DNA of 64,000 nt from Pseudoxanthomonas sp. SL93 (GCF_026625825.1 NZ_CP113065.1:186001-250000), one strand, 5' to 3'. Positions 1-9,353 are shown, counted from the first letter of the stretch. Made by a program: numbers and translations. Notes: generated by a model from the letters alone, not told the origin.

Positions 1-104
1 GACCGTCAGCGGCACCGATTGACGTTATGCTTGCCATGGGGAACCCCTTGGGCCGCAGGTCCACGGGGTTGCAACCACTCTTTCCACGTACCGGGGAACA
101 TTGC

Positions 105-485
105 ATGAGCGAATTCGAGAACGTCACCGCACCGCCGCCGCCGCCGCCGTCGGGCAGCGCACCGCAGGAAGACCGCACCATGGCGCTGGTCGCGCACCTG
201 CTGGGCATCTTCACCGGCTTCATCGGCTGCCTGGTCATCTGGCTGATCAACAAGGACGACGCATCCAAGGCCTTCGTCACCGACCAGGCCAAGGAAGCCC
301 TGAACTTCCAGATCACCGTGGCCATCGCGTTCGTCATCTCGTGGATCCTGATGTTTGTGCTGATCGGTTTCCTCCTGCTGCCGGCCGTGGGCATCGCCAA
401 CCTGGTGCTCTGCATCCTGGCCGGCATCAAGGCGAACAACGGTGAGGCCTACCGCTATCCGTTCGCCCTGCGCCTGATCAAGTAA
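105..485 (+). CDS. DUF4870-family small membrane protein
   Basis: A 126-residue protein that I assign to the DUF4870 family, for which no biochemical role is firmly known. The first 25 residues are polar and hold a run of six prolines, which probably makes translation dependent on EF-P. A hydrophobic stretch follows at about residues 27-45, then the family-typical motif with DQAKEALNFQ near residues 63-72, and then two more hydrophobic segments. The chosen ATG is preceded by GGGGAA; an upstream in-frame ATG at 27 would add a non-hydrophobic extension with no ribosome site. A bidirectional terminator follows directly. The gene stands alone on the plus strand, convergent with ispA. Confidence 0.85.
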   Translation: MSEFENVTAPPPPPPSGSAPQEDRTMALVAHLLGIFTGFIGCLVIWLINKDDASKAFVTDQAKEALNFQITVAIAFVISWILMFVLIGFLLLPAVGIANLVLCILAGIKANNGEAYRYPFALRLIK

Positions 486-504
486 CCGTCGGCGCACGTG
501 CACG

Positions 505-531
505 AAAAAGCCCGGCAATGCCGGGCTTTTT
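505..531. terminator. Bidirectional intrinsic terminator between DUF4870 gene and ispA
   Basis: A perfect stem of AAAAAGCCCGGC and GCCGGGCTTTTT with an AAT loop. T-runs on both strands let it serve the two convergent genes. Confidence 0.9.
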
Positions 532-547
532 CTTTTCTGCCGGGCGC

Positions 548-1426
548 TCAGTGCGAGCGGTGGATGGCCAGCTCGCCCAGCGCGCGCAGGGCATCCGCAT
601 CCGCGCCATACGCCGCCAGCGCATCGCGCATCACCCGCGCAAGTTCCTCCAGCTTGGCCTTGGCGCCCTCCATTCCCAGCAGCGCGGGATAGGTGGACTT
701 GGCCTGCGCCACGTCCTTGCCAGCCGTCTTGCCGAGTTGTTCCGAGCTGCCCTCGATGTCGAGGATGTCGTCGCGGACCTGGAAGGCCAGCCCCAGTGCG
801 GTGGCGAAGGTGTCCAGTCGTGCCAGCGCAGCGGCATCGGCGTTGCCGGCCAGCGCGCCCATGCGGACCGCGGCGCGGATCAGCGCGCCGGTCTTCAGCG
901 CGTGCATGCGCTGCAGCTGTTCCAGTGTCTGCTGCGTGCCGGTGGCGTCGATGTCCAGCGCCTGCCCCCCGCACATGCCGCCCGCGCCGGAGGCCTGCGC
1001 CAGCGTCGCCAGCCAGTCGACGCGCAGCTGCGCGGGCGCATCGGCCGATGCGAGATGTTCGAACGCCAGCGTATGCAGGGCATCACCGGCCAGAATCGCG
1101 GTGGCCTCGTCGAAGGCGACGTGTACCGTGGGCTTTCCACGGCGCAGGTCATCGTCGTCCATCGCCGGCAGGTCGTCGTGCACCAGCGAGTAGGCGTGGA
1201 TCAGTTCCACCGCGGCGGCCGGCGCATGCAGCACGTCCTCATCCGCGCCCAGCAGCGTGCCGGCGGCATAGACCAGCCGTGCGCGCATGCGCTTGCCACC
1301 GCCCAGGACGGCATGCCGCATGGCGGCGTGCAGGCGCTGCGGGGTCGCCTCGGCGCGCGGCAGCAACGTGTCGAGGTGGTGTTCCAGCGCGGCCGCCCAG
1401 CGGGCGGACGCGTCGTCAGCGGCCAT
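548..1426 (-). CDS. ispA: Farnesyl diphosphate synthase (geranyltranstransferase)
   Basis: A cytosolic all-trans prenyltransferase of 292 residues that condenses IPP with DMAPP and GPP to make farnesyl diphosphate for undecaprenol and quinone synthesis. The first Asp-rich motif is DDLPAMD at residues 84-90, in the DDxxxxD form, with Tyr79 five residues upstream as expected for a short-chain bacterial enzyme. The second motif is DDILD at residues 219-223. The length matches bacterial IspA. The start overlaps the xseB stop by 11 nt, so the two are translationally coupled, the usual xseB-ispA arrangement. dxs, often next in other genomes, is not on this side. Confidence 0.96.
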   Translation of the reverse strand: MAADDASARWAAALEHHLDTLLPRAEATPQRLHAAMRHAVLGGGKRMRARLVYAAGTLLGADEDVLHAPAAAVELIHAYSLVHDDLPAMDDDDLRRGKPTVHVAFDEATAILAGDALHTLAFEHLASADAPAQLRVDWLATLAQASGAGGMCGGQALDIDATGTQQTLEQLQRMHALKTGALIRAAVRMGALAGNADAAALARLDTFATALGLAFQVRDDILDIEGSSEQLGKTAGKDVAQAKSTYPALLGMEGAKAKLEELARVMRDALAAYGADADALRALGELAIHRSH

Positions 1427-1676
1427 CGGGTGCGGGGGCGAACGTTTCGCCGCTGTCGGGCTGCTCCGGGTCGCTCAACAGGCGCACGCGCAGTTCGGCC
1501 TGCTCCAGCGCGGTCTGGCACTGGCGGTAGAGGCCCACGCCGCGTTCGTACGCGGCCAGCGACTCTTCCAGGCTCAGGTCGCCGTGTTCCATCTTCTCGA
1601 CCAGTTTCTCCAGTTCGTCCAGCGACAACTCGAAATGGGCAACCGGGGAGGCGTCGGGGGTGCTCTTCTTTGCCAT
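1416..1676 (-). CDS. xseB: Exodeoxyribonuclease VII small subunit
   Basis: The 86-residue small subunit of exonuclease VII, which forms a helical hairpin that binds the large XseA subunit in single-strand DNA degradation. The family core is visible as [20 protein letters not shown] followed by [12 protein letters not shown]. The C-terminal 15 residues are Pro/Ala/Asp-rich and probably disordered. It lies directly upstream of ispA with overlapping ends and 45 nt downstream of the tilS stop, so all three could be co-transcribed. xseA is not in the window. Confidence 0.94.
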   Translation of the reverse strand: MAKKSTPDASPVAHFELSLDELEKLVEKMEHGDLSLEESLAAYERGVGLYRQCQTALEQAELRVRLLSDPEQPDSGETFAPAPDGR

Positions 1677-1721
1677 GGGCGAAGTGTGCGGACCCCGCCG
1701 CGCGAGGTCAACGCACGGGCG

Positions 1722-3029
1722 TCAGCCGCGTTGCCAGCGCAGGCTCGCTTCGTGCCGGCGCAGCCAGGCGTCGCAGTCGGCCGACAGCACCAGGTCGCCG
1801 GCGGCCCAGAGCGCCCCATCGGCGGTCCACAGCAGCGGCAACTGACGGCGTTCCCAGGGCGGGATGCCCTGTGCCTGCAGCACGTCCTTCAGGGCATGCG
1901 AGTGCGTGCGACCGGGCAGGGTGATGCGCTCCCCACCTTCCCGTGTACCCACGCGAAGCGCCACGTCGAAGAGGCTGCCGCCGTCCAGCGCCAGCACGCC
2001 GCCATCCGGCAATGCCAGCGGCGCACTGCCATCCCATCCGGCGTGCCATCCCCGCGGCAGGGCGTCGCGCTGGCGCTCGACGTGGAGCAGGTCACGCCAG
2101 CGGCGGACCACGGTGCCCTGCCAGGCGAACTCGGCGCAGGCATCCGCTGATGCGTTCAGCAGGTCGCTCTCGATGCGCGCCACGCCTAGCGCCGGCAGCG
2201 GGGGCAGTGCGTTTTCCTGCACCCATCGGCGCAGCACGCGGGCACGGCGGGTGGCGGGCAGGGCCGCGAGGACATCCGCCCGGAGTGCGGCCGGGTCGGC
2301 GGTGCGGACCTGCGCGAGCGCCTCCGCATCGCCCGCGTCCAGCAGCTCGCCGGCGTCGCGACACAACGCGGCACTGCGGGCGAACGCGTCGTCCGCATGC
2401 GGCCAGCGCTGGCGCAGCAGCGGCATCACCTGGTGGCGAAGGAAGTTGCGATCGAAGTCGAGCCGCTGGTTGCCGGGGTCTTCGATCCAGTCCAGCGCGT
2501 GCTGGCGCGCATGGCTCAGCAGGTGGGCGCGAGGCGTATCCAGCAGCGGACGCCACTGCCAGCCGCCTGCGAATGCGCGCCACGGACGCATCGCGGCCAG
2601 CCCATCCGGGCCGGACGCACGCAGGGCACGCAGCAGGAAGGTTTCGGCCTGGTCGTCCCGATGGTGGGCGGTGGCGAGGATTTCCCCCGGTGACAGTGCC
2701 TCGGCGAAGGCGCGATGGCGTGCACGCCGTGCGGCGCCTTCCGGGCCGTCGCCCGTGTCGTGTTCCACCTGCACGCGGACGATCAGCAGTCCGATGCCCA
2801 TTGCCTCGCATGTGCGCTGGCAGTGGGTGGCCCATGCATCGGCATCCGCATGCAGTCCGTGGTGCACGTGCACCGCACGCAGGCCACGCGCCTGTTGTTG
2901 CGCGTCGGCAGCCAGGGCGTGCAGCAGCACGGACGAATCCAGTCCACCGCTGAATCCCAGGCAGACCGGTGCCTGCAGCCGGGGTGCGGGCAGGCGCAGG
3001 GTGGCGGAAGCGGGGCGTGGATGGTCCAT
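1722..3029 (-). CDS. tilS: tRNA(Ile)-lysidine synthase
   Basis: An ATP-dependent enzyme of 435 residues that converts C34 of tRNA-Ile(CAU) to lysidine so that it reads AUA. The N-type ATP pyrophosphatase loop SGGLDS is at residues 27-32. The N-terminal catalytic domain continues with HVHHGLHADAD and the AHHRDDQAET motif. The C-terminal half holds the substrate-binding and TilS-C regions, with the conserved GRTHSHALKDVLQ and PPWERRQLPLL segments. The length is typical. In related genomes tilS often follows accA; here about 7 kb of accessory genes separates them. Confidence 0.95.
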   Translation of the reverse strand: MDHPRPASATLRLPAPRLQAPVCLGFSGGLDSSVLLHALAADAQQQARGLRAVHVHHGLHADADAWATHCQRTCEAMGIGLLIVRVQVEHDTGDGPEGAARRARHRAFAEALSPGEILATAHHRDDQAETFLLRALRASGPDGLAAMRPWRAFAGGWQWRPLLDTPRAHLLSHARQHALDWIEDPGNQRLDFDRNFLRHQVMPLLRQRWPHADDAFARSAALCRDAGELLDAGDAEALAQVRTADPAALRADVLAALPATRRARVLRRWVQENALPPLPALGVARIESDLLNASADACAEFAWQGTVVRRWRDLLHVERQRDALPRGWHAGWDGSAPLALPDGGVLALDGGSLFDVALRVGTREGGERITLPGRTHSHALKDVLQAQGIPPWERRQLPLLWTADGALWAAGDLVLSADCDAWLRRHEASLRWQRG

Positions 3030-3075
3030 CCCGCCATGCTAGCGGTTGCCATCTTCCGGTGCAGGAACCGGGGCG

Positions 3076-3264
3076 TTATTGCACGCGCTGCAGGATGAGG
3101 ATGATGGCGCCCAGCCAGCAGGCGGTAACGAACAACCCCAGCACCAGATGCTGGCTGGTGCCTTCGCGGTGGAAGCGCCAGTGGTTGACGGCCAGCACGA
3201 CGGCCAGCGGAACAGCGAACAGGGCCAGCGGCAACAACCACCAGGGATAGGCAAGCAGGTTCAT
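3076..3264 (-). CDS. Small membrane protein, 62 residues
   Basis: I do not recognise a named family. The protein has a first hydrophobic segment at about residues 3-26, a short charged loop (HWRFHREGTS) and a second hydrophobic segment at about residues 40-58, so it is a likely two-helix inner-membrane hairpin. It ends in a basic/polar tail. It lies between tilS and the TPR gene on the same strand, 46 nt upstream of tilS, and may be part of the same transcript. The start is the only ATG that precedes the hydrophobic segment. The coding call rests on the clean membrane topology and its fit in the gap. Confidence 0.65.
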   Translation of the reverse strand: MNLLAYPWWLLPLALFAVPLAVVLAVNHWRFHREGTSQHLVLGLFVTACWLGAIILILQRVQ

Positions 3265-3385
3265 GGCGCGTCTCCGGCGTGGGGCAGGGTGCCGGAGCGA
3301 TCCGGCAGCGCCATCCTGACGGCAGCGCACGGCCTGCGCCTTGATCGTGATCAACGGCGCCCCACCGCCATCGCGGACGCGGCCG

Positions 3386-4135
3386 CTAGGCGGGGAGGCT
3401 TGCCAGTTCGCGCCGGGCCACCTCGATCCAGTCGCGCTGTTCGCGCTGGTAGTACCGTGGGGCAGCGTCGGAGCGGGTGATGATCTCCTGGAATACCTGG
3501 CGCGCCCGCGCGGCATCGCCGGTGCGCCGCAGCAGCAGACCGAAACGCGCCCGGGCTTCCTCGCCCGGGTAACCCTGCACGACTGCTTCGTATTCCTGGA
3601 CGGCCGCGGCGGTGTCGCCCGTGTCTTCCACGGTGCGCGCATAAAGCAGGTGGCCATCGCTGGAACGGAACCCGGGATTGGCCTTGATCAGCGCATCCAG
3701 CGTGTCGCGGACCTGCTGCGATTCCCCCAGCCCGAACTGCGATTTCGCCAGGCCCAGCATCAGGTCCGGGTCGGTCGCATACAGGCCTTTCAGCGACTGC
3801 TGGTAGAGCTCGACCGCTTGCGCATAGTCGCCGCTGCGCAGGCTTTCCTCCGCCAGCCGGCGACGGTTCTCGGGCGTATCGGCGGCCTGCAGCAGGCGCG
3901 CGGCATCGCGCTTGTCGCGCTCGGGATCCAGGCGGTTGCGCACGCCGCGCACGGTGCGTCGGGCCGAGGGGTTGTGGCGCAGGTCGGGCAGGATCTCGGC
4001 GATGAAATAGGTCAGCACCGCGATATAGGAGAAGAGCAGCAGGATGAAGACCCAGTACAACGGGCGTCCGGTACGGACGACATGCACGCAGCAGGCGACC
4101 TGCAGCACGATGGAGAGGATGAAGACGGGACTCAT
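3386..4135 (-). CDS. Membrane-anchored tetratricopeptide-repeat protein
   Basis: A 249-residue protein with two N-terminal hydrophobic helices (about residues 2-20 and 25-47) and a cytosolic helical region of TPR-like repeats. Repeat signatures are visible in RSGDYAQAVELYQQSLKG, LGLAKSQFGLGESQQ and the later GDTAAAVQEYEAVVQGYPGE. It lacks an enzymatic motif, so a scaffold or adaptor role at the inner membrane is inferred. I start it at the ATG giving MSPVFIL because this places the first membrane helix at the N terminus; an ATG seven codons upstream is possible. A 121-nt gap separates it from the following small membrane protein gene. Confidence 0.82.
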   Translation of the reverse strand: MSPVFILSIVLQVACCVHVVRTGRPLYWVFILLLFSYIAVLTYFIAEILPDLRHNPSARRTVRGVRNRLDPERDKRDAARLLQAADTPENRRRLAEESLRSGDYAQAVELYQQSLKGLYATDPDLMLGLAKSQFGLGESQQVRDTLDALIKANPGFRSSDGHLLYARTVEDTGDTAAAVQEYEAVVQGYPGEEARARFGLLLRRTGDAARARQVFQEIITRSDAAPRYYQREQRDWIEVARRELASLPA

Positions 4136-4239
4136 GCGTGGGCGGCTCGAGGACAAGATGGCGGGCGGGCGGTGGCCCCTGCCAAGCTTCCTTCATCCGC
4201 GTGCGCCGCGCCAGATCTTGCTGCGGCGCCCCATGCAGA

Positions 4240-4261
4240 GCGGCCACCCGAAGGTGGCCGC
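4240..4261 (-). terminator. Hairpin downstream of the TonB-dependent receptor
   Basis: A perfect 9-bp stem GCGGCCACC/GGTGGCCGC. On the minus strand its loop is TTCG, an extra-stable tetraloop. There is no T-run, so termination would be factor-assisted, or the hairpin acts as a 3'-end stabiliser. Confidence 0.5.
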
Positions 4262-4273
4262 CTGATCCGCAAC

Positions 4274-6889
4274 TCAGAACTTCCAGCCTACGCGTGCGTA
4301 GTAGAAGCCACCGTTGAAACCGTACGGCGAGTGCACCGGATACTGCGCACCCGCAATGCCACCCCACGGGTTGTCGTCCGGCACTTCGTCGAACAGGTTC
4401 TGCGCGCCCACGTTGACATACAGGCCCGAGGCGAACTTCCAGCCCACCTCCGCATCCACGATGACCTTGCTGTCTTCGTAGATCGGCAGGCCGCCGTCGG
4501 CGGCCGAGATCACGCCGCTGTCCAGGTGGTCCTCGTACCACGAGCCGTAGTAGGCCACGCGCAGGTTGGCGTGGAAGACTTCGCGCTGGTGGTTGACGCT
4601 GAAGTAGCCCTTGGTCGTCGGCAGCGATTCCTCGATCTTGTACACGCGCGCTTCGTTGATGAAGTTGGCGTCGTAGCGGTCCACTTCGGTCTTGTTCCAG
4701 TTCGCCGCCAGCGAATACGTCGTGTCGCCCCCGAAGTGCTCGGTCTGGAGGCTGGCCACCACGTCCAGGCCGGTGGTGGTCGTGTCGAAGGCGTTGCCGA
4801 AGTAGGTCACCGACGTCAGCGAAGCCGCTTCCGGATTGCCCGAGGCCACCAGGGCGGCACGTTCGGCATCGGTCAGCTCGAAGCTGGTACTCAGCGCGAT
4901 GCGGTCTTCCACCTTGATCTGGTAACCGTCCACCGTGACCAGCCAGTCACCGCTGTCCCACACCATGCCCAGCGACACGCTCTTCGAGTCTTCCGGCGTC
5001 AGCGCGCGTGCGCCTTTCAGCTGTGCGATCGGGTTGGTCGGCGGCAGCGTGGCGATGTCGATCAGCGCATTGCCTTCGAAGGCGGTGGTGATCTGGCTGA
5101 TGTTGGCCTGGCCCGGCGTCGGCGCACGGAAGCCGGTGTTGACGGCGCCGCGCAGGGCGAAGGTCTCGCTGACATCGAAGCGGCCGGTCAGCTTGCCGTT
5201 GGTGGTGCTGCCGAAGTCTTCAAAATCTTCATGGCGAATAGCGGCGGCCAGCATGAACTGCTCGGTGAACTGCGCCTCCAGGTCCAGGTACACCGCCCAG
5301 TTGCTGCGGTCCCACTCGCCGGCGGTACGCGGGCTGAAGCCGTTGAAGCCGTTCGAGCCCAGCGCGAAGCCCTGCTGGGTCAGCGGGCCGATGGCGGTGG
5401 AAGCCGCGTCGCCGCCCTTCACCTCGAAGCTTTCCTCACGCCATTCCGCACCGGCCGACATGCGCAACGGTTCGGCGGTGAACGAGGTCTCGAAGTCACG
5501 ACCGGTATCGAAGTTCACGCCCTTCTCGGTCTGCGTGTTGCCGCCCGGATGGAAGCGCAGGCCTTCCGGCTGCGCCGCGCCGAGCGAGGCGTTGACCGTG
5601 TTGTAGATGACGAAGTCGATGTCGTTGCGGCCGTAGGTCGCGCTGACATCCCAATGCCATGCGTCGCCCCACATGCCCTTCACGCCGCCCACCACCGACA
5701 TGTCTTCCAGCGAGCCGCCGAAGCGCGGCGTGAAGCCGCCTGGCAGCGTGGACAGGAAAGTGAAGCAGTTGGCCGGCAGCGCGCCCACCGCCGTGCTGAC
5801 CGTGCTGTAGGGGATCAGGTTGCCGTTCGCATCGCGCAGGGCGATGGTTGGGCAGCCGCCGGCCCCGGTGGTGTCGCCGATCAGCAGCGTTTCGCCGCCG
5901 TCGTTGGAGTACACGCCGGAACGCGCGGTCGGGTCGCGGAAGTAGAACCCGCCATCCACTTCGCGCTGCGCGTAATTGCCGAACAGGTAGACATCCACGC
6001 TGTCGCCGCTGATGCCCAGGTTGGCGACGAACTTGAAGTCGTCCTCCACCTTCGGCGAACCCCAGATCTGTGCCGGCTCCGGCACGCCCGGATAGCCCGC
6101 CGCGATGGCGGCCGCCGCGTCGTCGCGCTGCACGCTGCGCGAGGTGTCATCGGCTTCGCGCCATTCGGCGGTCAGCGTGGCGAAGCCGCGCGAGGTCAGC
6201 GGCAGGCCGATCTGCGCGGAGTACTGCGTGGTGAAGCCGTCGCCTTCGTAATACTGGCCGGCGAAGACCTCGGCCGTGCCGCCTTCGCTGATCTTCTTCA
6301 GGCCGAAGTTGATCACGCCGGCGATGGCATCGGAACCGTATTGCGCCGCCGCGCCGTCGCGCAGCACTTCCACCTGGTCAAGCGCCAGCGACGGGAACAC
6401 CGAAAGATCCGGACCTTGCGAGCCGTCGGACAGGCCGTGGCCCAGGAAGGTGATGACGGCCGAGCGGTGGAAGCGCTTGCCGTTGACCAGCACCAGGGTG
6501 TTGTCCGGTGGCAGGCCACGCAGGTTGGCCGGACGGATCAGGCTGGCGGCGTCATCGATCGGGATGGTGCTGACGTTGAAGGAAGGCACCAGCACGCGCA
6601 GCTGGTCGAGCGCATCGGTCGCGCCCTGGTTGCGGAATTCTTCCGCGGTGATGATGTCGATGGGGACGGCGGACGAGGATACCGAGCGCGGCTGCGTGCG
6701 GCTGCCCAGCACGGACACCGTCTCCAGCGTGGCGGGGTCATCGGTCGTGGCCGGCGGGGTGGCCGGTGCTGCGGTCTGTGCGAGGGCCGTGTTGCCGGCC
6801 GACAGTACGGCGAGGGTCAGCGCCCATGTCACTGCGGAAGCCAGCCTGGTCTTTGAAACGCGTGCGCTTTTTTTCTCTCTCTGATTCAT
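4274..6889 (-). CDS. TonB-dependent outer-membrane receptor
   Basis: An outer-membrane active transporter of 871 residues. It has a signal peptide of about 37 residues ending ALAQ, a short linker, and a plug domain (about residues 55-190) with IRPANLRGLPPDNTLVLVNGKR and the VEVLRDGAAAQYGSDAIAGVINF signature. A long 22-strand-type barrel ends in the terminal aromatic residue of VGWKF. The plug belongs to the large receptor group common in Xanthomonadaceae; the substrate cannot be read from sequence, and there is no adjacent regulator pair or degradative enzyme to suggest one. The upstream region and first codons are rich in GA repeats and carry a run of seven A, which may matter for expression. 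Confidence 0.93.
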   Translation of the reverse strand: MNQREKKSARVSKTRLASAVTWALTLAVLSAGNTALAQTAAPATPPATTDDPATLETVSVLGSRTQPRSVSSSAVPIDIITAEEFRNQGATDALDQLRVLVPSFNVSTIPIDDAASLIRPANLRGLPPDNTLVLVNGKRFHRSAVITFLGHGLSDGSQGPDLSVFPSLALDQVEVLRDGAAAQYGSDAIAGVINFGLKKISEGGTAEVFAGQYYEGDGFTTQYSAQIGLPLTSRGFATLTAEWREADDTSRSVQRDDAAAAIAAGYPGVPEPAQIWGSPKVEDDFKFVANLGISGDSVDVYLFGNYAQREVDGGFYFRDPTARSGVYSNDGGETLLIGDTTGAGGCPTIALRDANGNLIPYSTVSTAVGALPANCFTFLSTLPGGFTPRFGGSLEDMSVVGGVKGMWGDAWHWDVSATYGRNDIDFVIYNTVNASLGAAQPEGLRFHPGGNTQTEKGVNFDTGRDFETSFTAEPLRMSAGAEWREESFEVKGGDAASTAIGPLTQQGFALGSNGFNGFSPRTAGEWDRSNWAVYLDLEAQFTEQFMLAAAIRHEDFEDFGSTTNGKLTGRFDVSETFALRGAVNTGFRAPTPGQANISQITTAFEGNALIDIATLPPTNPIAQLKGARALTPEDSKSVSLGMVWDSGDWLVTVDGYQIKVEDRIALSTSFELTDAERAALVASGNPEAASLTSVTYFGNAFDTTTTGLDVVASLQTEHFGGDTTYSLAANWNKTEVDRYDANFINEARVYKIEESLPTTKGYFSVNHQREVFHANLRVAYYGSWYEDHLDSGVISAADGGLPIYEDSKVIVDAEVGWKFASGLYVNVGAQNLFDEVPDDNPWGGIAGAQYPVHSPYGFNGGFYYARVGWKF

Positions 6890-6948
6890 GCATACGCCCC
6901 TGGAAGTTGTGTGGTTGTACTGCTCTCTCTCTTCTCTCTCTCTCTGAG
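6863..6948 (-). repeat. GA/CT tracts and A7 run around the TonB-receptor start
   Basis: On the plus strand the 5' untranslated region holds two CT-repeat tracts between about 6922 and 6946. A further T7 plus CT tract lies within the first ten codons of the receptor gene (about 6868-6884). On the coding strand these are GA repeats and an A7 run. Such tracts can slip during replication. The rest of the 259-nt gap up to 7148 holds no further gene that I can see. Confidence 0.55.
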
Positions 6949-7148
6949 TGCGCAGCGGCCGTCACGGCATGCCGCGCTGCAACAACCATTAACAGGATTT
7001 AAACGTTCTAGCAATGAAAGAGTGATACGAGGCGCCAGACGGTTGAAGCCGGTCGCGTTTCTTCCATTCGGTGGGGATCGGGCGGGTATGGAAAGGCCTG
7101 CCGGTACGCACTCACGGCACGATAATGCGGGTTACTGAATTGCCCGGA

Positions 7149-8600
7149 TCAGGCGATCAGGCGCCTTGAAGGCTCGCGCCGCCGCCTTGCTTCGGCCGCT
7201 TCGTCCGGCCACAAGGCAGCGATGCGCGTGATGGCATTGCGGAGGTCCTCTTCCGGCCTGGCGTAGGGAATGCGCAGCCAGTTGTCCGATCCCCCTTCCA
7301 CGCTGAAGACGGGACCCGGCGCCAAGTGGATGCCGACATGTTCCATGTGCGCCGCCAGGCGCGTGGCGCTGCCATGCGGCATCTGCAGCCACAGGGTCAG
7401 GCCGCCGTCGGGCAACCTGAAACGCCAGCCTGGCAGGTGTTCGCGTACCGCCCCTGCCAACGCATCCCGGCGTTGCCGCAACTGCTGGCGTCGCAGCGCC
7501 AGCACGTCGCGGTCATCGAGCAACTCAGTGACGACCAACTGGTCGAACAGGGAACTGCCCAGGTCCATCTGCACGCGCGTGGCGACGATGCGGCCGACCA
7601 GCTCGCGCGGTGCGCGGATCCAGCCCACGCGCAAGCCGCCCCAGAACATCTTGGAGGCGCTGCCGATGGTGACCGCGTCCGTGGCGTGCGCGGCGAACGG
7701 CGCGGGCATCGGGTCTTCCGACAGGTGCGTCGGCTGCAGGGTTTCGTCGACGATGGCGATGGTGCGCGCTGCCCGCAATGCGCGGGCATATCGCGCGCGC
7801 TGGGCTTCGCCCATCAGGAATCCGGTGGGATTCTGGAAATCGGGGATCAGGTAGGCGAGATGCGGCGAGGTCTGCCGCAGCGTCGCTTCGATGCCGTCCA
7901 TGTCCCAGCCGTCGTCCCCCAGCGCATTGGACAGCGGCGAGGTGATGAGGCGGGCACCCCCCAGTCGGAGCGCTTCGATCGCATTCGAATACACCGGCGA
8001 TTCGATCATCACGCGATCGCCCGGGCGTGACAGGGCACGCGCGACGATGGCGATGGCCGACAGCGCGCCGGAGGTCACGATGATCTGCCCGGGCATGGTC
8101 GGCAACCCGCGCCGCGCGTATTCCTCCGCGATGCGGGCCTGCAGGCAGGGCAATCCCGAAGGCAGGTAGCCATCGCTGCCAAGGCAGGCCGGCAGGGCGG
8201 CGAGGGCGCGTTCGTACGCGGCGGCGACCCCGGGCGTTGCCGCGCCCGCGGCGCAGTTGAGGTCGATGGTGCCTTCAGCGGGCTGCCGGCTGCCCATGGC
8301 ATGCAGCGCATGGTCGTGCGCGCGGCGCAGGTCGGGTGGCGACGCCGCATACGTTCCCGACCCTTGCCGGGCGGTGGCGAAGCCGCTGGCGATCAGGTCC
8401 GCATAGGCCCGCGTGGCCGTGTTGCGGGACACGCCCAGGGCGTCGGACACGCTGCGCTCACTGGGCAGGCGCGTGCCGATCGGGATGCGGCCATCCCCGA
8501 TCAGTTCCTGCAGCGCCTGGCGCAGGCCACGGTAGGCCGGGGCGCGGCTGAAGCCTGCCACCAGCGTCGCCAGCCGGTCGGGAGCCAAGGATCGGTTCAT
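7149..8600 (-). CDS. MocR/PdxR-subfamily GntR regulator with aminotransferase domain
   Basis: A 483-residue fusion of an N-terminal GntR-type winged helix (about residues 22-87, with LPSERSVSDALGVSRNTATRAY) to a fold-type-I PLP-dependent aminotransferase-like domain. The PLP-binding residues are visible: Asp285 in IAIVDE, Asn257 in FQNPTG and the Schiff-base Lys317 in TIGSASKMFWGG. Family members sense an amine or PLP-linked ligand and regulate a divergent or adjacent operon. It is divergent from the YczE-like membrane gene, and a perfect 9-bp inverted repeat lies in the 60-nt gap, the obvious operator. I infer that it controls the YczE and PhzF genes; the ligand is unknown. Confidence 0.92.
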   Translation of the reverse strand: MNRSLAPDRLATLVAGFSRAPAYRGLRQALQELIGDGRIPIGTRLPSERSVSDALGVSRNTATRAYADLIASGFATARQGSGTYAASPPDLRRAHDHALHAMGSRQPAEGTIDLNCAAGAATPGVAAAYERALAALPACLGSDGYLPSGLPCLQARIAEEYARRGLPTMPGQIIVTSGALSAIAIVARALSRPGDRVMIESPVYSNAIEALRLGGARLITSPLSNALGDDGWDMDGIEATLRQTSPHLAYLIPDFQNPTGFLMGEAQRARYARALRAARTIAIVDETLQPTHLSEDPMPAPFAAHATDAVTIGSASKMFWGGLRVGWIRAPRELVGRIVATRVQMDLGSSLFDQLVVTELLDDRDVLALRRQQLRQRRDALAGAVREHLPGWRFRLPDGGLTLWLQMPHGSATRLAAHMEHVGIHLAPGPVFSVEGGSDNWLRIPYARPEEDLRNAITRIAALWPDEAAEARRRREPSRRLIA

Positions 8601-8617
8601 GAGGCCACTATCGCATG

Positions 8618-8642
8618 ATTGGCTCTATGCGGAAGAGCCAAT
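8618..8642. promoter_or_regulatory. Inverted-repeat operator between MocR regulator and YczE gene
   Basis: A perfect inverted repeat ATTGGCTCT / AGAGCCAAT with a 7-nt spacer, centred in the 60-nt intergenic space of two divergent genes. The position suits autoregulation plus control of the divergent operon. Assignment to the MocR protein is inference. Confidence 0.7.
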
Positions 8643-8660
8643 TATCGGGATGGTAGCGCC

Positions 8661-9353
8661 ATGAACACTCCCGTGAAATCGACGACGTCTCCGGCCGGGC
8701 TGGCCAACCTGGGGCCCTGGGCCCAATTGAAGGCCGGGCGGCTGCCCGAGCGTCTGCTGCGGCTGATGCTGGGCCTGTGGCTCTATGGCCTGGCCATCGC
8801 GCTGATGATTCGGGGGGGCCTGGGTGCCTCGCCCTGGGATGTCTTCCACCTTGGGCTCGCGCAGCACGCGCCGATCTCGTTCGGACTGGTCATGGTCGTG
8901 ACCGCGGTGGGCGTACTGCTGGCGTGGATCCCGCTGCGCCAGATGCCGGGGCTGGGCACCGTGGCAAACACCCTGCTGCTGGGGCCGTTCGCCGACATGA
9001 ACCTGGCACTCCTCGCCACGCCGGACCATCTGGCATTGCGCACCGGCTACATGCTGGGCGGCGTGCTGGTCTGCGCGCTGGCGACGGCGCTGTATGTCGG
9101 CGCACAACTGGGCCCGGGTCCGCGCGACGGGCTGATGACGGGCCTGGCGCGCCGGACCGGCTGGTCCATCCGCCGCGTCCGCACCGTCATCGAAGTCGCC
9201 GTGCTGGCCGTCGGCGTGCTGCTGGGCGGTACCGTGGGCGTCGGCACGGTGGTGTTCGCGCTGGGCGTGGGCCCGGCGACGCAGTTCTTCCTGCGCTATC
9301 TGGTCGTCAGGCTGGATGCGCCCACCCCTGCCGCACTCTCCGGAGACGCGTGA
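8661..9353 (+). CDS. YczE/YyaS/YitT-like integral membrane protein
   Basis: A 230-residue inner-membrane protein with about five to six hydrophobic helices. The family motif is visible as LYGLAIALMIRGGLGASPWDVFHLGL near the first helix and the later GAQLGPGPRDGLMTGL segment. Members of this family are often found beside MocR-type regulators and have been proposed to be transporters or membrane partners of the regulated pathway; their activity is not established. The start is the ATG nearest the operator; an in-frame TTG at 8619 lies inside the inverted repeat and would add 14 non-hydrophobic residues. The stop overlaps the phzF start by one base, so the pair forms an operon. Confidence 0.88.
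   Translation: MNTPVKSTTSPAGLANLGPWAQLKAGRLPERLLRLMLGLWLYGLAIALMIRGGLGASPWDVFHLGLAQHAPISFGLVMVVTAVGVLLAWIPLRQMPGLGTVANTLLLGPFADMNLALLATPDHLALRTGYMLGGVLVCALATALYVGAQLGPGPRDGLMTGLARRTGWSIRRVRTVIEVAVLAVGVLLGGTVGVGTVVFALGVGPATQFFLRYLVVRLDAPTPAALSGDA

Noticed and set aside
3341..6856. A 1171-codon open frame on the plus strand opposite the TonB-dependent receptor
   Set aside because: It is the antisense shadow of a high-GC gene: Arg/Ala/Val/His-rich, no domain, no ribosome site, and the minus-strand frame is a complete, recognisable receptor.
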